From positions 1-30,482 of the IMG/VR virus record IMGVR_UViG_3300010410_000128: DNA of 30,482 bases. One strand, 5' to 3'. Position numbers and translations under genes: made by a program. The stretch's first letter is position 1. The number at the start of each line of letters is the position of its first letter. This DNA comes from a virus. The notes beneath the pieces are model-generated. The model made no database searches. It worked only from the letters and a program-made list of their open reading frames with translations, and was not told the origin of the DNA. This document shows, piece by piece, positions 20,924 to 26,349 of the stretch.

Positions 20924-21547
20924 GTTTTTATTCTAATGTTAGCGATGGCCGCGATGGCCTTCGGTGAAGCGATTGTTTACAGCAAGATTGATGGGTCGAT
21001 TCTACGCACGGACTCTGAGCTGATTAAGTACACCGATAGCTACATCGGCGGAAAGACAGTGACCGAATACCCGAACTGGGACGTGATCGATATCGGTTAT
21101 GGCCGCAACCTGAAAACGGAGATCCCGCACGAAGAGATCAGCACGAACGATGTGGAGGTCTGCGATGAAGCAACCCGCGAGCCGATTCTCGATGAAACTG
21201 GGATTCCTGTTTTGCAGAGTATTGTTTCCACCAACTCGTGGACGGAAACGATCATCCACACCAACGTTGCACAGGTCTCTGACTTCGTGACGAAAGAGGT
21301 GTTTATAGACCGTTTAAAGAGTCCTGAACTAAAAGCGCTCGAGGTCGAGCTTTTCCAATGGTTGGAAACCAATGGTCTTGTGGGAAAAACCACCACAGCG
21401 CTTTCTTCCGGTACTGACGCGATGGTGATGATGTGGCTGCGCTCGCAAGCGGGTCAGCCGCAAGGCCTGCCCATGCTAATGCAGTATCTCGATTTGAAAA
21501 CCGGGATTGAAAGCCTCGGCGGCCGCATTGATAAGGCGAGGCGGTAG
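20906..21547 (+). CDS. secreted protein 5, MKYEKS leader
   Basis: 213 residues. Signal peptide MKYEKSVFILMLAMAAMAFG (cleavage likely after AFG). The mature part begins EAIVYSKIDGSILRTDSELI and has a beta-rich first half with TN units (ISTNDVEV, VSTNSWTE, IHTNVAQV). A helical C-terminal half follows (SPELKALEVELFQWLETNGL, MPMLMQYLD-like helix). No family recognised. Codons at 21352-21368 contain a TTCCAA palindrome (spacer TGG), read as F-Q-W-L-E. The stop is three bases from the rhomboid start, so the two are almost certainly co-translated. Confidence 0.78.
   Translation: MKYEKSVFILMLAMAAMAFGEAIVYSKIDGSILRTDSELIKYTDSYIGGKTVTEYPNWDVIDIGYGRNLKTEIPHEEISTNDVEVCDEATREPILDETGIPVLQSIVSTNSWTETIIHTNVAQVSDFVTKEVFIDRLKSPELKALEVELFQWLETNGLVGKTTTALSSGTDAMVMMWLRSQAGQPQGLPMLMQYLDLKTGIESLGGRIDKARR
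21352..21368. repeat. TTCCAA palindrome copy 5 (inside the gene at 20906)
   Basis: TTTCCAA, spacer TGG, TTGGAAA. Codon phase as in copies 1, 2 and 7. Confidence 0.9.
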
Positions 21548-21550
21548 AGC

Positions 21551-22129
21551 ATGACGCAAGGTGTAAAATACACACGGGCAGGCTGGATCTGCGCGACGGT
21601 TGTTATGGCGCTATTCGGATTGCAGCAGGTTTTCCCATTGCGCGAGCTGATGATGTTGAGCGGTCGTTCCGGATCGTCCGCAAAGGCCGTCCACACGCTG
21701 AGCTGCATGTTTGTACATGGAAACCTTCTGCACGCGGCGACGAATGCCCTGGCTTTTGTATGTTTATTTTTTGGGCTCCGGCGGGAACGTTCTGGAGCCG
21801 TCCTGTTATTCGGTTTTTTATCCGGCTGGATCTCCACCGCCCTGTTCGCCGCATTTTTGATGCCGCACAATGCAACGCTGGTTGGATCCAGCGGCATACT
21901 GTTTGGAATGCTGGGGTTCTTTACGGCCGATGAGCCATTTTCCAGATGGAGGCTTTGCGGGGTTGGTTCAATTCCTCTGATCGTGCTGGCTCCGGTACTG
22001 GTCGCCTTGGATGCCTTTTGGGCGGCATATATACCGCCCGTACATATTGCGTGGCCGGTTCACACCGTAGCGTTTTCGTTTGGAGTAATTATCGGGACGA
22101 TTAAATGGCCGGAACGTCAGTCAGTTTAA
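21551..22129 (+). CDS. rhomboid-family intramembrane serine protease
   Basis: 192 residues with about six hydrophobic helices, the bacterial rhomboid core size. Helix 2 holds H56-GNLLH61-AATN65, the spacing of the conserved H....H...N of GlpG. Helix 4 has the catalytic motif G112-S-S114-G (VGSSGILFGMLGFF), with S114 as nucleophile. Helix 6 has H171 in PVHTVAFSFGVIIG, the expected catalytic histidine, followed by the small-residue pattern A174 and G178. Rhomboids cleave membrane-anchored or signal-peptide-like segments within the bilayer. The gene starts three bases after a signal-peptide gene and overlaps the tail gene gpG by 25 bases, so it is integral to the late operon. I know of no such gene in Mu. 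Its substrate is unknown; the upstream exported proteins are candidates. Confidence 0.88.
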   Translation: MTQGVKYTRAGWICATVVMALFGLQQVFPLRELMMLSGRSGSSAKAVHTLSCMFVHGNLLHAATNALAFVCLFFGLRRERSGAVLLFGFLSGWISTALFAAFLMPHNATLVGSSGILFGMLGFFTADEPFSRWRLCGVGSIPLIVLAPVLVALDAFWAAYIPPVHIAWPVHTVAFSFGVIIGTIKWPERQSV

Positions 22130-22557
22130 ATCCTGTGGGGCTTGACCGGGTCGAGCAGCTGGTGACCCGGCTGCTGAATCCGGATTTTAATCCACTACTG
22201 GATGCGATCGGCGGGCTGGTGGTGAGCCAGACGGAGACGCGGATTACTCAAACAAAGACCGCTCCGGATGGAACGGCTTGGCCGGCGCTGAGCCCCAACT
22301 ATGCTAAGCACAAGAAAAAGGGCGGAGGGATTCTGGAGTTAGAGGGCGATCTGCGCGATTCGCTGGTTCATCTGGTGACGGGCGCAGCGACACTCGAGGT
22401 TGGCTCGAATTTAATTTATGCGGCAACGCATCAGTTCGGTGATATGGAGAAACGTAAAATTCCTGCGCGAACTTACCTTGGGCTGAGTGCCGAAGACGAA
22501 CAGCAGATTAATGGTTTACTGGATGAGTGGTGGAGCCAGCAGCTTTCAGCTGCATAA
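22105..22557 (+). CDS. virion morphogenesis / tail completion protein, Mu gpG / P2 gpS-like
   Basis: 150 residues. Typical sequence parts are 'RITQTKTAPDGTAWPALSPN' (the conserved R......PDG..W..L), 'KKGGGILELEGDLRDSLVHL' and 'VGSNLIYAATHQFGD', with the C-terminal 'KIPARTYLGLSAEDEQQING'. This is the Phage_tail_S family, which terminates or stabilises the tail and connects it to the head. The ATG lies within the last codons of the rhomboid gene. Confidence 0.93.
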   Translation: MAGTSVSLNPVGLDRVEQLVTRLLNPDFNPLLDAIGGLVVSQTETRITQTKTAPDGTAWPALSPNYAKHKKKGGGILELEGDLRDSLVHLVTGAATLEVGSNLIYAATHQFGDMEKRKIPARTYLGLSAEDEQQINGLLDEWWSQQLSAA

Positions 22558-22568
22558 CGGAGAATCCT

Positions 22569-23138
22569 ATGGCCTTGGAAAAAATGAAGACGGCGCAGAC
22601 GCTGGACCGCTGGGTGGATATTTTTGGGAAAGCGTTTAAAGGCGTGACGGTCGATATTCATTCCGGCCGCTTTGATGCGGATGAGTTGCAGCGACTGAGT
22701 GTAAAGGTTCCGGCGATTTTCGTCGCGGTGCTTTCTGCACTTCCCGGCGTAGATACCGGCGACAGCACGCTGCAGGGCGACACCGTATTCTCGGCCTACA
22801 TCCTGACAGGCGGCCAGCAGCGCGATGTGCAAGGTTGGAATATGCAGGAGGCCGTACGCGTTCTGCTGCACAATACCGTCTCGAACATTCCCGGAGTGGC
22901 CAAACCGAAGCAGATTACCTGGGCAAACATTCTTTCAACTAAAACCACCGGCAAGCAGATTGCGCTGAACGCGGTCGCGTGGCGGCAGAACATTCTGATC
23001 GGCGAACAAAGCACCGACGCGGAGATGTTCACCGGCGGAACTGTCTGGCCGGATAATGTGGTTCCGGAGAATCTTTACCTTGATGACGGATCCGGCGAGC
23101 AGCAGCCGGGCGATCCGAACCATCCGCCCGCTGAATAG
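22569..23138 (+). CDS. DUF1834 protein, Mu gp37-like
   Basis: 189 residues. The start ALEKMKTAQTLDRWVDIFGK and the middle 'LQRLSVKVPAIFVAVLSALP', 'FSAYILTGGQQRDVQGWNMQ' and IALNAVAWRQNILIG follow the DUF1834/gp37 pattern, a neck-tail interface protein. The flexible end is rich in G, P and E. ATG at 22569 has CGGAGAATCCT upstream. In Mu, gp36 and gp37 are neighbours; here the gp36-like gene is about 4.5 kb upstream with the fibre-like cluster and gpG between them. Confidence 0.85.
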   Translation: MALEKMKTAQTLDRWVDIFGKAFKGVTVDIHSGRFDADELQRLSVKVPAIFVAVLSALPGVDTGDSTLQGDTVFSAYILTGGQQRDVQGWNMQEAVRVLLHNTVSNIPGVAKPKQITWANILSTKTTGKQIALNAVAWRQNILIGEQSTDAEMFTGGTVWPDNVVPENLYLDDGSGEQQPGDPNHPPAE

Positions 23139-23140
23139 TT

Positions 23141-23154
23141 CTGAACCCGTTCAG
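23141..23154. repeat. CTGAAC palindrome copy 3
   Basis: CTGAAC-CC-GTTCAG in the 55-base gap between DUF1834 and the baseplate gene V, followed by a T-rich stretch. Flanks TT and GGGCG as at 7398. Confidence 0.85.
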
Positions 23155-23193
23155 GGCGGTTTGTTTTTCCTTTTTGGCTGATCCTCAAGACAC

Positions 23194-23790
23194 ATGAGGA
23201 CAGACCCCCAATCAAATTTCGATCTGCGCGAAGCCGAGCGCCGCATTGCCAACCTGATTCAGTTTGGCGTTATCGCCGAGATTGTTTCCGGCGGCCGCGC
23301 GCGCGTGCAGATCGGCGAACTGCTAACGGCTCCGCTCTACTGGCTTTCTCCGCGCAGCGGAAACCGTAAAGACTGGCATCCACCGGCCGTCGGCGAGCAG
23401 GTGCTGGTGCTCTGCCACAACGGAGATCCGTCGCAGGGAGTAATTGTCGCTTCGCTCGGCAGCGCAGCCAACCCGAATCCCTCTTCCAATCCCCGAATTT
23501 TTAAAACGGTTTATTCCGACGGCACCTTTGTGCAGATCGATCTGGACACGCATGAGATGTCGATCGGTTGCGCAGGGAACGTCTCGGTGTCGGCCGGCGG
23601 GAACGTTACGGTCACGACGCTTGCTTCGCTGACCGCCTCCGCTGCGCTGTCTGCCGAGGTGACCGCGCCGGCTATTAATCTGACCGGCGCGGTGAAAATC
23701 ACCGGAGCGCTGGAAGTAACCGGAGCAACGACGCTGCAGGCGACTACGGTGCTTGGAACGGCACTGGCTCCGGGTGGAGATCAATTTTAA
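23194..23790 (+). CDS. baseplate spike protein V, P2 gpV / Mu gp45-like
   Basis: 198 residues. N-terminal OB-like fold: RRIANLIQFGVIAEIVSGGR, 'ARVQIGELLTAPLYWLSPRS', 'WHPPAVGEQVLVLCHNGDPS' and QGVIVASLGS. The second half is a repetitive beta segment (VSAGGNVTVTTLASLTASAA, INLTGAVKITGALEVTGATT), the membrane-piercing needle of gpV trimers. The usual C-terminal H-x-H metal site is not visible; the protein ends ALAPGGDQF. The ATG lies in a small inverted repeat (TCCTCA/TGAGGA at 23182-23200) and has a weak RBS, so initiation may be low, which would fit a protein needed in few copies. Confidence 0.9.
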   Translation: MRTDPQSNFDLREAERRIANLIQFGVIAEIVSGGRARVQIGELLTAPLYWLSPRSGNRKDWHPPAVGEQVLVLCHNGDPSQGVIVASLGSAANPNPSSNPRIFKTVYSDGTFVQIDLDTHEMSIGCAGNVSVSAGGNVTVTTLASLTASAALSAEVTAPAINLTGAVKITGALEVTGATTLQATTVLGTALAPGGDQF

Positions 23791-23799
23791 GGAGGCCCC

Positions 23800-24063
23800 A
23801 TGAACTATGAAGTGAAAAAAGCATTCTGGCACCGGAACCGTCCGGTGAGCGTCGGTGAAATTCTTGATCTGGATCCGGACGGCGCACGCTGGCTGGTTGG
23901 ACAGGGGAAGATTCAGAGGTCAGAGGCCGGAGGACTGACGACAGAGGACGGAGGGCAGGCACAAGGCCAGCCCGAACAGAAACGAAGAGGCAGAGGCCGG
24001 GCGGCCGCTGAAGAAACAACTGTGCCGGAAGCACCGGCCGCAACCGAAGGAGATGAAAAATGA
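23800..24063 (+). CDS. small protein before tail sheath, Mu gp38 position
   Basis: 87 residues. A compact N-terminal domain (NYEVKKAFWHRNRPVSVGEI, LDPDGARWLVGQGKI) is followed by a low-complexity, charged tail (PEQKRRGRGRAAAEETTVPE). The first 40 residues recall small structural proteins with a 'F...G....G..I.L....A..L...G.I' strand-helix pattern that phages keep near sheath or capsid genes. Exact family not recognised. AAGGAGGCCCC precedes the ATG and the stop overlaps the sheath start. Confidence 0.7.
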   Translation: MNYEVKKAFWHRNRPVSVGEILDLDPDGARWLVGQGKIQRSEAGGLTTEDGGQAQGQPEQKRRGRGRAAAEETTVPEAPAATEGDEK

Positions 24064-25235
24064 GTGACCTTGTACGAGGCGTGGAAACGCTCTTGATCAA
24101 TAATGGATCGCGGCCGATTGCAACGGTGCGGTCGAGTGTTATCGGGCTGGTGATTACGGCCCCGGATGCAGATGCCAATCTGCTGCCATTGAATACGCCG
24201 CGTGTATTTTACGGAAGTCCATCCGCGTTGCGCGCAGCGATTTATCCGGACGGGGCCGCCGATGGCGGTACCGGGCTGGATGCGATCAATATGATTTATG
24301 GGATTGTGAATCCTGTGATGGTGGTTGTGCGCACGGAAGATCCGGGCGGCGGCGCGGTAGCCAGCGCACTGATTGGCGATCCGACTCTGCGGACCGGCGT
24401 GTATGCCATGCTGAATGCCAAGGCCGTGACCGGCCTGCAGCCGCGCCTGCTGATTGCTCCGGCTCCGGACGGCTATACCTACGTCGACGGCGATCTGACA
24501 GCCGCTCCGCTGGCAACCGCGCTGGCATCCGTTGCAGAACGCCTGCGGGCGATCGCAATCATCGACGGCCCGAATGTGGACGCGGCAACCGCCCACCAGG
24601 CGGTGAGCGCGATCGGCAGCAAGCGGGTTTTCCTCATTGACCCGTGGGTGAAGAATCTCGCTGGAGATGAAATGCCGGTGTCTCCGGTTGGCGCGGCGCT
24701 GTTTAACCGGCAGGACAATCTGAACGGATTTGCCTGGTCGCCGAGCAATACGGTGATCCCGAATATTTCCGGCACCAGCCGCCCAATCGATTTCGCCCTG
24801 GGCGATGCATCCTGCGAGGCGGATATTCTGGCCGGCTTCCATGTGAATACGATCATCCGCGAAGACGGATTCCGTCTGTGGGGCATCCGCATGGCGCAGA
24901 CGACGGACACCAACTGGTTCCAAGTGACGCGCGTGCGTATTGCGGACATCATTGCCGATTCGATTCAGGCGGCGCACTTGTGGGCGGTCGACCGGCCGAT
25001 CACGAAGCGTTTTGTTGAGGACGTGCTCGAGGGCGTCAACGCCTATCTGCGGTCGCTCAAAGCCCGTAGCATTATCGTGGACGGTTCTGCATGGGCAGAT
25101 CCGGAGCTGAACGCGGAAGCGGATCTGAACGCCGGTCACCTGACGATCAGCTTTGACTTCTGTGACCACCCGCTGGCCGAGAAGATCACGTTCAACTATG
25201 AGCTGAACACGGACTATCTGGCATCGATCATTTAA
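24060..25235 (+). CDS. contractile tail sheath protein, P2 FI / Mu L type
   Basis: 391 residues, close to P2 FI (396) and shorter than Mu L. Conserved features include the start RPIATVRSSVIGLVITAPDA, 'TPRVFYGSPSALRAAIYPDG', 'LDAINMIYGIVNPVMVVVRT', the internal 'PRLLIAPAPDGYTYVD' and the domain at 'DFALGDASCEADILAGFHVN' with 'IIREDGFRLWGIRM'. The C-terminal core ends FDFCDHPLAEKITFNYELNT. The sheath contracts around the tube to drive it through the host envelope. It is a definite marker of a myovirus-type tail. Confidence 0.95.
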   Translation: MSDLVRGVETLLINNGSRPIATVRSSVIGLVITAPDADANLLPLNTPRVFYGSPSALRAAIYPDGAADGGTGLDAINMIYGIVNPVMVVVRTEDPGGGAVASALIGDPTLRTGVYAMLNAKAVTGLQPRLLIAPAPDGYTYVDGDLTAAPLATALASVAERLRAIAIIDGPNVDAATAHQAVSAIGSKRVFLIDPWVKNLAGDEMPVSPVGAALFNRQDNLNGFAWSPSNTVIPNISGTSRPIDFALGDASCEADILAGFHVNTIIREDGFRLWGIRMAQTTDTNWFQVTRVRIADIIADSIQAAHLWAVDRPITKRFVEDVLEGVNAYLRSLKARSIIVDGSAWADPELNAEADLNAGHLTISFDFCDHPLAEKITFNYELNTDYLASII

Positions 25236-25236
25236 C

Positions 25237-25269
25237 AATTGCCGATTGGCGATTGGTGATTGCCGATTG
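25237..25269. repeat. GATTGCCGATTGG word-repeat spacer
   Basis: Imperfect repeats of GCCGATTGGCGATTGG and GATTGCCGATTG between the sheath and tube genes, ending just before the tube Shine-Dalgarno (AAAAGGAG). Related to 9250-9278. Confidence 0.8.
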
Positions 25270-25286
25270 AGAAAAGGAGAAAAATT

Positions 25287-25856
25287 ATGCTTCCGAGAAT
25301 GCTGAAGAATATCAACCTGTTCGCCGATGGGCGCAACTACATGGGCAAGGTTACGGAAATGACCCTGCCTAAACTGACCACTAAAAACGAAGATTACCAG
25401 GGCGGCGGAATGGGCGGCCCGATCGCGTTTACGATGGGCTATGAAAAACTCACCGCCAGCTTCACGCTGGCCGAAGTCGATAAGAACCTGCTGCGCCTGA
25501 GCGGCCTGATGGCGCACCACGCCGTTAACGTGCAGATGCGCGGGGTGATCGATGACGAACAGGGAAACATCGGTTCGATCGTTGGAACCCTGCGCGGGAA
25601 AATCTCTGAAGCGGATCTCGGCAGCATGAAGCCGGGCGAGAAAAGCGAAACCAAGTTCACGATGGATGTGAACTTCTACGAGCTGAAAGTAGACGGCGAT
25701 CTGGTGCACTACATCGATGTGATCAACAACGTCTACACCATTGGCGGCGTGGACCAGATGATTGCGCACCGCGCGATCCTCGAAGGCGGCGACGCCGGAA
25801 CGGCCCGCGCTCTGGCGAGCACCCTCGCCCAGTTCGCATCCACGAAGCTGTCGTAA
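25287..25856 (+). CDS. major tail tube protein, P2 FII type
   Basis: 189 residues (P2 FII 172). It starts MLPRMLKNINLFADGRNYMG, with the family's 'LPr.Lkn...F.dG..y.G', and continues 'VTEMTLPKLTTKNEDYQGGG', 'IAFTMGYEKLTASFTLAEVD' and 'EKSETKFTMDVNFYELKVDG'. It ends with DVINNVYTIGGVDQM. The tube forms the channel inside the sheath. RBS AAAAGGAGAAAAAT. Confidence 0.95.
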   Translation: MLPRMLKNINLFADGRNYMGKVTEMTLPKLTTKNEDYQGGGMGGPIAFTMGYEKLTASFTLAEVDKNLLRLSGLMAHHAVNVQMRGVIDDEQGNIGSIVGTLRGKISEADLGSMKPGEKSETKFTMDVNFYELKVDGDLVHYIDVINNVYTIGGVDQMIAHRAILEGGDAGTARALASTLAQFASTKLS

Positions 25857-25863
25857 GTGACAA

Positions 25864-25880
25864 GTGGCGGGTGGCGGGTG
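25864..25880. repeat. GTGGCGG tandem word repeat
   Basis: GTGGCGG occurs twice in tandem, followed by GTG, in the 92-base spacer after the tube gene. It is followed by CCCCGCCCGCC, which can pair with the repeat. Confidence 0.7.
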
Positions 25881-25907
25881 TCGAGTGATGCCCCGCCCGC
25901 CGAATTC

Positions 25908-25923
25908 TTCCAATGAATTGGAA
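25908..25923. repeat. TTCCAA palindrome copy 6 (intergenic)
   Basis: TTCCAA, spacer TGAA, TTGGAA. The only copy with a four-base spacer. It lies 25 bases before the next start codon. Confidence 0.88.
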
Positions 25924-25948
25924 AGCCTGAAACCAGAATGGAGACACC

Positions 25949-26224
25949 ATGAAAACGATTACCGTAACTCTCGAAGACGCTATCACCGTAAACGGCAAGG
26001 AAGTTGCCGAGCTAACGATCCGCAAACCGACGGTCAAAGACCTGAAGCTTTCCAATGCGGCCGGCAAAACAGAACTCGACCGCTCGCTCGCATTGATTGG
26101 TGATCTGGCTGGTCTTACTCCCACCGATCTTGACGGACTCTCTCTGACGGATCTCTCGAAGATTAATGAGGAGATGGCCAAAGCAAATTTTATCCCTTCG
26201 GCCCCGACACAGCCGAGCAGCTGA
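25949..26224 (+). CDS. tail assembly chaperone, short form
   Basis: 91 residues, P2 gpE / Mu gp41-type. The sequence ITVTLEDAITVNGKEVAELT followed by 'IRKPTVKDLKLSNAAGKTEL' and 'LIGDLAGLTPTDLDGLSLTD' is typical of Gp41-like chaperones, which coat the tape measure protein before tube assembly. RBS GGAGACACC adjacent to the ATG. The end of the gene contains a -1 slippery site at 26185, from which a longer form is probably made. Confidence 0.9.
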   Translation: MKTITVTLEDAITVNGKEVAELTIRKPTVKDLKLSNAAGKTELDRSLALIGDLAGLTPTDLDGLSLTDLSKINEEMAKANFIPSAPTQPSS

Positions 26225-26349
26225 TGTGCGACACGGCCCTGATCTTCCATACCTCGTTTGAGGAGATGGAAGGTTGGGATCCGGACGTGCTGCTTTCCAG
26301 GAGGGAAGCGGCGGTGAAAATGGCGAAGGCAATTTACGGCGGGAAGTAA
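25949..26349 (+). CDS. tail assembly chaperone, -1 frameshifted long form
   Basis: Slippage at A-AAT-TTT (26185-26191) moves ribosomes into the -1 frame, which is open from 26170 to the stop at 26347-26349. The fusion would have 81 residues of the short form plus 52 more: YPFGPDTAEQLMCDTALIFH, then TSFEEMEGWDPDVLLSRREA and a basic end KMAKAIYGGK. Such gpE/E+E' type fusions are conserved in long-tailed phages. Alternatively the second frame could be translated alone from ATG 26224 (41 residues). The frameshift stop overlaps the tape-measure start. Confidence 0.78.
26185..26191 (+). promoter_or_regulatory. programmed -1 frameshift site A AAT TTT
   Basis: A perfect X-XXY-YYZ heptamer in the correct zero frame (codons GCA AAT TTT) inside the overlap of the two tail chaperone frames, upstream of the tape measure gene. 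Confidence 0.75.

Noticed and set aside
21551-22129. Rhombosortase with GlyGly-CTERM substrates
   Set aside because: None of the upstream exported proteins ends in a GlyGly motif with a C-terminal membrane helix and basic tail, so a sortase-like partner system is not supported; a general rhomboid is.
23913-25913. Long reverse-strand reading frame (666 codons) opposite the tail sheath and tube genes
   Set aside because: It runs antisense to two certain structural genes, has no ribosome-binding site or domain pattern, and its length follows from the codon bias and GC content of the + strand genes.
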